Part shown: positions 46,001 to 53,505 of the stretch, in pieces | Numbering within the stretch: the first letter of the stretch is position 1 | Layout of the letters: every line of letters starts with the position of its first letter | Origin: Budorcas taxicolor | Lineage: Eukaryota > Chordata > Mammalia > Artiodactyla > Bovidae | Reading direction: 5' to 3' | Length of the DNA stretch: 64,000 bases | NCBI RefSeq assembly: GCF_023091745.1 | Contig: NC_068924.1 | Coordinates: 72,070,832 to 72,134,831 of the forward strand | Position numbers and translations under genes: made by a program | Notes under the pieces: model-generated | What the model was told of the DNA's origin: nothing | The model's database searches: none | The model's input: only the letters and a program-made list of their open reading frames with translations

Positions 46001-48609
46001 AGGTGCAGAGAAGGCAATGGCACCCCACTCCAGTACTCTTGCCTGGAAAATCCCATGGACAGAGGAGCCTGGTGGGCTGCAGTCCATGTGGTTGCTAAGA
46101 CTCGGGCATGACTGAGCGACTTAACTTTCACTTTTCACTTTCATGCATTGGAGAAGGAAATGGCAACCCACTCCAGTGTTCTTGCCTGGAGAATCCCAGG
46201 GACAGAGGCCTAGTGGGCTGCCGTCTATGGGGTCGCACAGAGTCTGACACGACTGAAGTGACTTAGCGTCAGCAGCAGCAGCAAAGCAGAAGGTGAAGGA
46301 ACTATGAGTAGCAGCTACTTGCCCGGTTGACAACAGCAGCATCAACCCCATTTAGGGGACATCTCAACTTCTTGCCTCAAGGGTGTAAATTCAAATATAA
46401 CCTGACTACACAACTATTGAGAAGCCCAGTATCCCCACCTCACACAATGGAAGTGGTGTCGTGGGTGGTGGTGTTTAGCTGCTAATCGTGTCTGACTCTT
46501 TGTGACCCCATGGACTGTAGCCCTGGGATCCTCTGCCCATGGGATTCTCCAGGCAAGAATACTGGAGTGGGTAGCCATTCCATTCTCCAGGGTATCTTCC
46601 CTACCCCGGAAACAAACCCGTGACTCCTGCATTGGCAGGTGGGTTCTTTACCACTGAGCCACAGGAAAGCCCAGGTGTTAGGTATGATCAGCTCAAATAC
46701 GATGCAGTCAGGGTTGGATAGAATCAGCAGGCATGAAGCCCAGGGAGGGAGCATTTGGTCAGGAGCCCTCTGGCAGATGTCAGCCCTGAAGTATGTAACG
46801 GCTCTCTTCCTCCATCCGCTCAGAATGGATTGACAATATATACCTGCCCAGTTATCACTTCCGGCTGCAGGAGGCTCACAAGTATGTCACTCACAAGCTA
46901 AAGGCATTGAAGGTCCCTTTTCTCAATCGTGGCTCCGGCCTCTATGTCTGGATCAACTTGAAACAGGTGAGCTCTGGGAGTGAAGACGGGTGTTAAAGGG
47001 CAGATCTGCCAGCTGGGTCTTGAGCTCGGCTCCGTCTCTGCTCCCCAGTACCTGGACCCGTGCACGTTTGAGGAAGAGCTGCTCCTCCATCGCCGCTTCC
47101 TGGACCACAAGCTGATCTTGTCCCCGGGCAAGACCTTCATGTGTAAGGAGCCTGGCTGGTTCCGCCTCGTCTTTGCAGCCAGGCCCCACCTGCTAAGAAG
47201 CGGTGAGTGGAGCTGACCTGCCAGTCCTGGCATCCTTCACAGATGCCCCAGCCACTCCTTTGTAACCCAGGAGTGGAGCCACTCCTTATTCACCTTTAGC
47301 AGCCTACATAGCTCCAGTCCTTCTAGGCCCTCTGTTACCACTTTCATACCTTCAAGTGAAAGTGAAAGTCGCTCATTCATGTCCGACTCTTTGTGACCCC
47401 ACGCACTGTAGTCCATGGAAGTCTTCAGGCCAGTATACTGGAGTGGGTAGCCTTTCCCTTCTCCAGGGGATCTTCTCAACCCAGGGATTGAACCCAGGTC
47501 TCCCACATTACAAGCAGATTATTTACCAGCTGAGCCACAAGGGAAGCCCATATCTTTAAGCTCCTTTGCAAATGAGGAACTGTTAGGCACTTGAAGTATA
47601 TTATACTCTTGGTATGTCAGGTCTGTGTGTGTCGCTGAAGAGGTGCTGCGACTGTAAGCTATCCAGAAATGGAGCTCTGCCCATGCAGAACTTGCCAGCT
47701 ACCAGGTGAGATAGCACGTGATCCAGAAGTCCCTGTGTGCTATACTGTGGAGCTGCGATTCTCCTCTGAAGGTTACAGAAACATGACAATCATTTTATCT
47801 ATTGCATCTCAACACATGCAGGTCACTGTTCTACCTGCTGGGAACATAGCAATGAATATTTATGTTACATATCTTTTGGGCTAATGTGGAAAATAGACCG
47901 AGGGAAGGGCCACTATAGGCAGACAGAAAATGAGGCCAAGGCTATAAGCTGCTGCTGCTAAGTTGCTTCAGTCGTGTCCAACTCTGTGCGACCCTGTAGA
48001 TGGCAGCCCACCAGGTTCCACCGTCCCTGGGATTCTCCAGGCAAGAATACTGGAGTGGGCTGCCATGTCCTTCTCCAATGCATGAAAGTGAAAAGTGAAA
48101 GTGAAGTCACTCGGGCGTGTCCGACTCTTAGCAACCCCATGGACTGCAGCCCACCAGGCTCCTCTGTCCATGGGATTTTCAAGGCGAGAGTACTGGAGTG
48201 GGGTGCCATTGCCTTCTCCAGGCTATAAGCTAGGTGACAGGATTTGATCTTGAGTCACGAAGGTAATCTGGCAGGCAGGGGCTGTGACAGTGAAGCCAAA
48301 AGGAGCCATGGGGGACGTGGCAGGAAGACTTGAAATCTGTCCCCCGAAAGGGAAGGCTCAAGTGCAGCATCCCTGAAGCAGACGTTCTGTGGTGGTCGAC
48401 TAGGCCTGCATGTACCTGGGGCCCATGTGCACACCCGCTAAGTATTTCTCTGTCTTCATTTGGACCCTCTAGCCATGCGTCGGTTCCAGCAGGTGCTAGC
48501 GGAGCAGGCGCAGGATTGCAGAGTGAAGCAGCTGGAGGATGCAATGAAGGAGGAAGTGTCTGCCTCCCAGCCAGAGGCTCCAGCCAGTCCCGCTCTCAGG
48601 AAGTCCTGA
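36597..48609 (+). CDS. ACCSL: ACC synthase-like protein, complete 14-exon gene
   Basis: Joined coding exons: 36597-37070, 38450-38509, 38967-39037, 39413-39482, 39689-39755, 41185-41282, 41545-41622, 41965-42065, 43237-43326, 44086-44131, 44231-44372, 46824-46966, 47049-47202, 48473-48609. Total is 1731 nt, or 576 residues plus stop; every intron is GT/AG and all phases agree. The protein is a fold-type I PLP enzyme of the aminotransferase/ACC-synthase family. The N-terminal 158 residues are ACCSL-specific. After that come 'INLGTSENK' (161-169), 'NPQNPLG' (317-323), Asp348 and Tyr351 for the PLP ring, Lys385 as the Schiff-base lysine, Arg393, and Arg519 at the substrate-carboxylate position. 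I recognise it from human ACCSL (about 568 residues, from memory). It is probably cytosolic; no signal peptide or membrane segment is seen. Function is unknown and the human family members are annotated as probably inactive. ACCS follows in tandem. The alternative, a pseudogene, is unlikely because the frame is intact. Confidence 0.95.
37860..38090 (+). repeat. MIR SINE in ACCSL intron 1
   Basis: MIR text: 'ccaggctctggggccagtca', 'gagaatcaaggcaattgaca', 'taggagctcagagaatgatg'. Intron 1 otherwise (37071-38449) holds ancient-repeat-like text at 37500-37760 and the mariner element. Confidence 0.6.
38116..38230. mobile_element. Mariner-derived palindromic MITE in ACCSL intron 1
   Basis: Its ends, 'gggttggccaaaaagttcat' and 'tggactttctggcccaccca', are imperfect inverted repeats of about 28 bp. 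The ruminant mariner signature 'ttggccaaaaagttc' is present. It has no transposase. On the RNA level either strand would fold into a hairpin with a loop of roughly 60 nt. Confidence 0.85.
38450..38509 (+). CDS. ACCSL: ACCSL coding exon 2 (residues 159-178)
   Basis: 60 nt, phase 0 at both ends, acceptor 'tatctccag', donor 'agg|gtaaga'. It encodes GYINLGTSENKLCTDLLAER, the start of the conserved PLP-enzyme region. The length and phase are identical to the matching ACCS exon. Confidence 0.95.
38967..39037 (+). CDS. ACCSL: ACCSL coding exon 3 (residues 179-202)
   Basis: 71 nt, acceptor 'gtcgacag', donor 'att|gtaagt'. It encodes 'LSQSDMTYIDEDLLQYADW' and ends within a Phe codon. Confidence 0.95.
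39413..39482 (+). CDS. ACCSL: ACCSL coding exon 4 (residues 202-225)
   Basis: 70 nt, acceptor 'tgtccacag', donor 'aat|gtgagt'. It encodes 'LRKEVARFLNFYCKTPEP', which precedes the core Val-rich strand. Confidence 0.95.
39689..39755 (+). CDS. ACCSL: ACCSL coding exon 5 (residues 226-248)
   Basis: 67 nt, acceptor 'cttctccag', donor 'ggtg|gtaagt', ends in phase 1. It encodes 'VVILNGCSAVCSALAMVL', the strand and helix that pack near the PLP phosphate in this family. Confidence 0.95.
40124..40345 (+). repeat. Bov-tA SINE in ACCSL intron 5
   Basis: 'attcccgggtggcgctagtg' to 'gactgaagcaacttcaacaa'. Confidence 0.9.
40831..41036 (+). repeat. Bov-tA SINE in ACCSL intron 5
   Basis: 'tggcttatcatagctcagat' to 'gatcggctaacacttacact'. 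The rest of intron 5 (39756-41184) shows nothing notable. Confidence 0.88.
41185..41282 (+). CDS. ACCSL: ACCSL coding exon 6 (residues 248-280)
   Basis: 98 nt, acceptor 'gcttccag', donor 'cag|gtcagt'. It encodes 'EAFLVPTPSHGGFAF'. Where ACCS has 'PAPYYG', this copy has 'PTPSHG', so the aromatic pair is lost. Confidence 0.93.
41545..41622 (+). CDS. ACCSL: ACCSL coding exon 7 (residues 281-306)
   Basis: 78 nt, phase 0 at both ends, acceptor 'tcttccag', donor 'gag|gtgagg'. It encodes 'YPFQLTVDKLEQALLRAK'. Confidence 0.94.
41965..42065 (+). CDS. ACCSL: ACCSL coding exon 8 (residues 307-340)
   Basis: 101 nt, acceptor 'ctttcag', donor 'aagaa|gtatga'. It encodes 'GKKVRGLVLINPQNPLGD', the family's Asn-Pro-x-Asn-Pro-x-Gly motif. 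The weaker GTATGA donor is chosen because it joins in frame to exon 9 ('AKK|YNLHVIVDE'). Reading on into the intron would leave the family pattern. Confidence 0.92.
42768..42915 (-). repeat. CHR SINE in ACCSL intron 8
   Basis: A T-rich left end, 'gttgtggcacacaggatcta' and the head 'actgaactactgggaagtcc'. Intron 8 (42066-43236) holds no other recognised element, and intron 9 (43327-44085) holds none. Confidence 0.85.
43237..43326 (+). CDS. ACCSL: ACCSL coding exon 9 (residues 340-370)
   Basis: 90 nt, acceptor 'acctgcag', donor 'gag|gtgagt'. It encodes 'YNLHVIVDEMYMLSVFDEA'. Asp348 is the residue that contacts the PLP pyridine nitrogen in the family, and Tyr351 contacts the ring. Confidence 0.94.
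44086..44131 (+). CDS. ACCSL: ACCSL coding exon 10 (residues 370-385), ends with the PLP lysine
   Basis: 46 nt, acceptor 'tttccag', donor 'aag|gtgagc'. It encodes 'LPDPNKTHVIWGAGK'. Lys385, the Schiff-base lysine, is the last codon. The usual Thr/Ser-Ser before the lysine is Ala-Gly here. Confidence 0.93.
44231..44372 (+). CDS. ACCSL: ACCSL coding exon 11 (residues 386-433)
   Basis: 142 nt, acceptor 'ttcctctag', donor 'gag|gtaccg'. It encodes 'DFCISGFRFGALYTHNRE' with the PLP-phosphate-binding Arg393, then 'YLHSISGIAQYKL'. Confidence 0.94.
44671..44881 (+). repeat. Bov-tA SINE in ACCSL intron 11
   Basis: 'cattcaggtggcgcagttgg' to 'tggatacaactgagcactga'. First of five SINEs in this intron. 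Confidence 0.9.
45369..45571 (-). repeat. Bov-tA SINE in ACCSL intron 11
   Basis: 'tgaagttgctcagtcctgtc'-type start; the head is 'gagccaccagggaatccctc'. Confidence 0.9.
45617..45816 (-). repeat. Bov-tA SINE in ACCSL intron 11
   Basis: 'atcattcagtcgtgtccgac' to 'gagctactagggaagcccaa'. Confidence 0.92.
46006..46282 (+). repeat. Bov-A2 SINE with perfect target-site duplication, ACCSL intron 11
   Basis: Two Bov-A units end in a '(AGC)n' tract. They are flanked by the 13-bp duplication 'aaagcagaaggtg' at 45993-46005 and 46283-46295. Confidence 0.93.
46471..46673 (-). repeat. Bov-tA SINE in ACCSL intron 11
   Basis: 'tgtttagctgctaatcgtgt' to 'ccactgagccacaggaaagc'. Confidence 0.9.
46824..46966 (+). 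CDS. ACCSL: ACCSL coding exon 12 (residues 433-480)
   Basis: 143 nt, acceptor 'atccgctcag', donor 'cag|gtgagc'. It encodes 'WIDNIYLPSYHFRLQEAH' through 'GSGLYVWINLKQ', the start of the C-terminal small domain. Confidence 0.94.
47049..47202 (+). CDS. ACCSL: ACCSL coding exon 13 (residues 481-532)
   Basis: 154 nt, acceptor 'tgctccccag', donor 'gcg|gtgagt'. It encodes 'CTFEEELLLHRRFLD' and 'CKEPGWFRLVFAA'. Arg519 is at the place that binds the substrate carboxylate in the family. Confidence 0.94.
47354..47549 (-). repeat. Bov-tA SINE in ACCSL intron 13
   Basis: 'caagtgaaagtgaaagtcgc' to 'gccacaagggaagcccatat'. Confidence 0.9.
47951..48220 (-). repeat. Bov-A2 SINE with perfect target-site duplication, ACCSL intron 13
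   Basis: A dimeric Bov-A flanked by the 11-bp duplication 'ggctataagct' at 47940-47950 and 48221-48231. Confidence 0.93.
48473..48609 (+). CDS. ACCSL: ACCSL coding exon 14 (residues 532-576, stop)
   Basis: 137 nt to TGA 48607-48609, acceptor 'gaccctctag'. It encodes 'AMRRFQQVLAEQ' and 'VKQLEDAMKEE', the C-terminal helix. A Ser/Pro/Ala-rich tail of about 18 residues (559-576) follows, which I do not recall in the human protein. Confidence 0.92.
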
Positions 48610-48900
48610 TGTCAGCCTCGGATCTGGAAGGCTGGCCGCTGGCCTGGAGCTGTGACCAAACAGTGGGCTCCTCCGGGCGTGAGTGCGTTTGACCCACCAT
48701 CAGCCCGCTTAAGCATCTGTCATTTTGGAAGCTTTACATCTTCTTAGCCTCTAGGAGCCATTGCGTATGTGCAAAATGTTTTTATGGGGATTCTGGTGGG
48801 AAAGCCTAGAGGAGGAATAAAGGGAGCTCTCTGGGCCCCTGTTTAGGTGGGTTAACTTTTATATTCTGTATCTAATAAATTCCATATTATTTAAGTTGCA
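48610..48900 (+). terminator. ACCSL: ACCSL 3' UTR and polyadenylation signals
   Basis: Two AATAAA hexamers lie at 48816-48821 and 48874-48879. The second is followed by 'ggcctgttttatttcac', a G/U-rich downstream context, so the transcript probably ends near 48895-48905. No SINE interrupts the UTR. Confidence 0.75.
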
Positions 48901-49719
48901 GGCCTGTTTTATTTCACATTCTTCATATGACCTTTTGGGAGCTAGATGATTTTAAAACTTAATTTTTAATTAAATTTAAATTACATATTAAATTTAGTTT
49001 TGAAATTCTAAAGCAGGTAAAGCAGATTATATGTGAAGAACACTTTCTAGGGCAGGCCAGAAAGGAAGGGAAATCATGATCCCCAATTGGCAGAGCATTT
49101 TATAGGTGTTGGATGTAGTGTCCCATAGGATCCTTACATAATCACACTCACCTCAGACACATGTGGCTACGTGGTAGAGTGAGAGGATAGTTTCAAATGT
49201 TTCTGCCTCCAAATATGAGTTCTCTCCATTTTTGCCTTTTTGAAAGGCTTTTAAAATGAATCTCTGGTGATAAGCCTGAATGAAGTCTTTCATTTTCATC
49301 TCTAGGGTTTTCAACTGTTCAAATCATACCTCCTGAGCATTTCTCTGCAAAACATTTGCACATCTGAGCTTTGGTCTGAGCATCAGAGTGGTGAAATGGG
49401 CACAGTGGGGACTACCACCCTTTTATAGATGTTGGAAGAACTATTAGCAGCCACTGATGGCTTTGATCAGTCACTTGGGTTTGGGATCATCCTCACTCTC
49501 TTGGGCTGCTTTGCAAGCCCACCAACAAATCCTGATTCTTCAAGACTTTTTGACAGCAGGCAAGTTTCTTTAGAAATAAACTGAGTAGCAGACACAGAAA
49601 GAGAATTCTCTGGTTTTGCATGAAGGATTTCATTAGACCAGAAGAGATGATTTTCCCTCTCTTCAATATATATGTCTCTTATTTTTCTGTTGTAATTTCG
49701 TGGCCGAGAAGCTCAAGTA
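48901..49719. other. Intergenic spacer between ACCSL and ACCS, nothing recognised
   Basis: A/T-rich sequence just past the ACCSL poly-A site. No exon or named repeat is recognised. Confidence 0.5.
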
Positions 49720-50615
49720 CACAGTTGAATTAAAAAGTAAGGACATTCTTGCCTTGTTCTCAATCTTAACAGGATCACGTTTGGTCTCTCATAAGTATAA
49801 TGTTACTGGAAATATTCTTCATACTGCCTTTACCAGATAGAAGAATTTCCTTCAGTTCCTAGTTTGCTGAAAGTTTTACCATAAATGTGTGTTCAGTTTT
49901 TACCAGATGTTTTTGCCTGTACTTTTAGAGATAATATAATTCTTTTAGTTATTAATGTGATGAAATTATATTCATTAAAAAAACGTTATAATCCTGCAAT
50001 AGCCCCGTAGAGTCATGATGCATCACCTTTTTATATATCGTTGGATTTGGCTTTGATGTTAAAAATTTTACATCTATTTTCATGAAGGATATTGTGTTAT
50101 AATTTTCTTTCCTGATATTGAAATGAATTTTTTGATCAGTTAATTTAAATGTTTATTGATTGTATTAATATTTTCCAAAGACCCAACTTTTTGTTTCATT
50201 GACTTTTTTTTCCCCCCTATATGTTTCTCTTCTGTTTCATTTCTACTTTTTATTTCCTTTTTTAAACTTTGGGTTCAATTTGTTGTTTTTCTAGCTTTTT
50301 AGTAGGGAAGACTAGACCAAAAGTTTTTTAAAGTTATTGATTTCTCTCCAAGCATTGCTCTAGCAACATCCCATAAATTTTGAGAAGCTGAGTTTTTATG
50401 ATCATTCAGTTTTCTACTTTTCCTTGTGATTTCTTCAGTTCTGTCACTCAGTTGTGTCCAACTCTATAATGTATTTAGCAAATATTTAGTTTCCAAATAT
50501 TTGGGGTCCTTCAGCTATCTTTGTTAATGATTTCTAGTTTAATTCCTTTGTGATTAGAGAACAGAAACTACTAATTTCAATCCTTTGAAATTGAGACATT
50601 TTAGGGCCAAGTATA
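49720..50615 (-). repeat. Old antisense L1
   Basis: Reverse-complement ORF2 text: 'tttctctccaagcattgctc', 'cccataaattttgagaagct', 'attcctttgtgattagagaa'. A Bov-type scrap ('tcactcagttgtgtccaact') interrupts it at about 50440-50465. Confidence 0.65.
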
Positions 50616-50620
50616 TGGGG

Positions 50621-50830
50621 GCTTCCACCCATGGTCGCTCAAAGGTAAAGAGTCCGCCTGCAATGCAGGAGACTTGGGCTTGATCCCTGGGTTGGGAAGA
50701 TCCCCAGGAGTAGGGAATGGCAACCCACTCCAATATTCTTGCCTGAAGAATCCCATGGACAGAGGAGCCTGGCTGGCTACAGTCTATGGGGTCACAAAGA
50801 GTTGGACATGATTGAGCCACTAAGACTTTC
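50621..50830 (+). repeat. Bov-tA SINE
   Basis: 'gcttccacccatggtcgctc' to 'gagccactaagactttcatt'. Confidence 0.9.
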
Positions 50831-50877
50831 ATTCTTAGTTATAACTTTTGACTTTTTAAAAACTGTTTGCTCTAGAT

Positions 50878-51000
50878 ACTATATATATATGTATGCTAAG
50901 TTGCTTCAGTTGTGTCTGATATATATTATTACATACATAATATATAAATAATATACTTCCCATATATGTATGTATGTATATATATGTATATATATACACA
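50878..51000. repeat. (TA)n/(TATG)n simple repeat
   Basis: An alternating TA tract with interspersed TATG units, broken by a short 'gcttcagttgtgtctga' SINE scrap at 50900-50920. Confidence 0.8.
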
Positions 51001-51339
51001 GACACACATATACTGTATTGACGGATCCTGCTAGGTTTTTTTTTTTCCCCATGGGAAAAGGAGAATTTTACTCTAAGGCTCTGCGTAGGCCCAGGTCCTG
51101 GGTGGTCTAGTTCTTTTCCAAAGTCTCAGAATGTATAGGTCTAAGGTGGAGTTCAACAAGTGTTCTGTAGTACGAAAGGAGGAGGAGAAATGACAAACTC
51201 AGGTCAAAAGCTCTCTCAGCAGAAGGATGTTTTAAGGATGCACACGCCTTAATCCTAAAGGCTTTCCCATAGGCCCCAACCAGGCATCTATTTGCCCAGT
51301 AACCCTGGTAACTGCCTTAAAATGGGTAAGCTAAGGCCT

Positions 51340-51990
51340 GGAGGCAGAGGAAGGCGCCCGCGTTTGTGGGGCGGGGAGAGCTGGTCGGGAAGGCGGTCAG
51401 CGCGCCGAGGCCGTAGAGCGCGGCGGTGGCAGCGGGCGCCCGCCCCTTCCTGGACCGGCTTAGGCCGCGGGCCGCCTCCCCTTCCCTGGCTTTCCCTCCG
51501 GCTTGGGCGGCCACAGGTGGGAGCCGGTCTCGGGAGAGAGGCTCGGGGAGGGGGGCGGCCAGCCCCGCGGTGCGGCCCCTCGTGCACCCCCTGTGCAGAC
51601 GGGCCCGGGTGCGCCCCGCTCAGAGGCGGTGGACGCGTCCGGGCGAGGACACAGACCGCGCGTCCCCGGAGCCTCGGGTGCCGGGGCCTTCAGCTCCGCC
51701 GAGGAGGTGCGATCCCCGCTTTGCAGAGCAGGAGGCCCCGTGGGGGCTCGGGCTCGAGGTCTCTGTGCACAAGTCCCGGCCCTTCCGTCTCGAAGCCCTC
51801 GGCCCCAACTCTCACTTCCTCCCGGAGAGCGGGAGCCGGCCCCCGCGGGCGCTCGCCGCCTGCAGGGCCTTGCTCTCTGCCCCCCCGCCCTGGCCGCCCT
51901 CTCGCGGATCTACGAGGCTGGCCACGTGGGTGTCCGGCTCTGAACTCTCCCGTCCAAGGCTGCGGGGAGAGGGATTAAGGCGGAGTGGGG
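51340..51990. promoter_or_regulatory. ACCS: CpG island, probable ACCS promoter and first exon
   Basis: About 650 bp of very GC-rich DNA with dense CpGs, the only such block in the window. It lies 1.2-1.9 kb upstream of the ACCS start codon. A plausible donor, 'ccacag|gtggga', lies at 51516/51517 and could end a non-coding first exon. Start site and exon limits are inference. Long frames through the island on both strands reflect lack of A/T stop codons, not a protein. Confidence 0.75.
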
Positions 51991-52163
51991 GGTGGTGATC
52001 CGAGTTAAGGCTCAGGAGGCCCAGTCAGTTGGGGGAGGACCTAGAAATGACTTCATGGAGCAAAATTTAACCCGGCAGCCCCCGTGCGTTTCTGAGCCGC
52101 TGGTTGGTCCCCCATCATCGGGTGTTGTGAGGCTTGGGCATCAGGACTAGGGAAATTGGCAGG

Positions 52164-52262
52164 GAGTTTTATAAATATAGTATACAGTATATATAAATAT
52201 AATTATAAATATATATATAATATAAATATAAGTATATAGTATACAGTAAATATAAATATAAT
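52164..52262. repeat. (TATAAA)n-like A/T simple repeat
   Basis: Almost pure A/T with repeated 'tataaatata' and 'agtatacagta' units, sitting just downstream of the CpG island. Confidence 0.85.
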
Positions 52263-52916
52263 TTACTGAACTTCGGCCATGAGTCAGGATTGTTCTAAGC
52301 CATTTACACTAACTCATATTTTTCTGTCCTCACCAGGGCTACCGTATGAAATAGTTACTGTTACACCCACTTTGCCCAAGAGGACACTGGCTTAGAAAGT
52401 GGAGTTCACATCAGAGCACAGGATCAGACCAGCCTCTCCCTGAGGCCAGAACTGCCCCACTTTGGGAGTGAAGATGGAATTCTAGGCGCTGCCCCCCGGT
52501 CCCTGCACTTGCAGAGACCCCCATTTCCCTCCTCTCAGGCCTCATCCATTGTCTGCTCCAAGTCATCAACATCAGTCACCGCAAGACCCGTGGACTCCAG
52601 GCCCTTTCTGCTCTAAGTCAGAAAAAAAAAATTTTTTTTAATTGAGATCAGCAAGAAGGGAAAAAAGAAGCTGGTGACACTTTAGCCTGCAGAATCAAAG
52701 ACTTCTCCAAAAGTGAAAGCAAGCGGAAGTGGCCATTAGTTAAAGCTGTATACAGTAGCAAATAAACCCTCTGCCTGTAAATCTTTAGTAGGGTTGATGC
52801 CTTGAAGCGAATGCACACATGGTCACAACTAGTAGGGGACACAGGAATTGATAACTGTATAAACTTAAAGGAAGAGGAGACAGAGAAGGGGGAGGGCCCC
52901 AGGCCTCACAGTTCAT
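52263..52916. other. Putative ACCS 5' intron, MIR-like piece at 52270-52390
   Basis: 'cattacactaactcatattt'-type wording suggests MIR/L2 at 52270-52390. No exon is recognised. Confidence 0.45.
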
Positions 52917-53126
52917 TTTTTAAAAGGTTTTTTGTATTTGATGTGGACTACTTTTTAAGTCTTTATTGAACTTGTTATATTATTATTATTATTATTTTTA
53001 ATTTTGGTTTCTTAAACCACACGGCATGTGGAATCTTAGGCGGCCTCCCCCCCCACCAGATATTGAACCCTCACCTCCCTGCTTTGGAAAGGGAAGTCTT
53101 CACTGCTGGACCTCCAGGGAAGCCCC
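52917..53126 (-). repeat. CHR SINE upstream of the ACCS first coding exon
   Basis: It has a T-rich tail, an expanded (ATT)n tract at 52977-52997, a C-rich interruption at 53046-53055 and the head 'ggacctccagggaagccccc'. It ends 88 bp before the acceptor boundary at 53214/53215. Confidence 0.85.
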
Positions 53127-53214
53127 CCGCACCCCTAACAGTTCATTTTTGATGCTTGGTGCTATGGAAGGTCTTTGATCAGATCAGAGATTGAATGCTT
53201 TTGTTTTTCTGCAG

Positions 53215-53505
53215 ATGTTCACCCTCCCTCAGAAGGAATCCAGGATGACTACCGCCTGTCCAGATTCAGACTCCATACAGGGCCTGCCCGGTAACAAGGG
53301 AGATGGTCTGGAAAGAGAATGCTCCAGAAAACCCCACCAGAAGCCGCTGAAGTTCTACAGAGTGGGTGACCCTGCTGCCGTGCTCCCCTCCAGCAGCCCC
53401 TACCTGTCCTCTAGAGGAAGCATCATTAAATGGTTCTGGGATTCAGCGGAGGAGGGCTACAGGACCTACCACATGGATGAATATGATGAGGACAAGAACC
53501 CCAGT
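53215..53505 (+). CDS. ACCS: ACCS coding exon 1 (residues 1-97)
   Basis: 291 nt, donor 'agt|gtgagt', phase 0. The acceptor 'tttttctgcag' abuts the ATG directly, so the start codon is the first three bases of the exon. It ends with 'EYDEDKNPS'. Confidence 0.93.

Noticed and set aside
36597..48609. ACCSL as a pseudogene
   Set aside because: All 13 introns have GT/AG ends, phases agree, there is no internal stop in 576 codons, and poly-A signals follow. Altered residues alone do not make a pseudogene.
51292..51978. A 228-codon open frame through the CpG island
   Set aside because: GC-rich DNA lacks stop codons; frames are open on both strands here, the peptide is Arg/Gly/Pro low-complexity, and it matches nothing. 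It is a composition artefact of the island.
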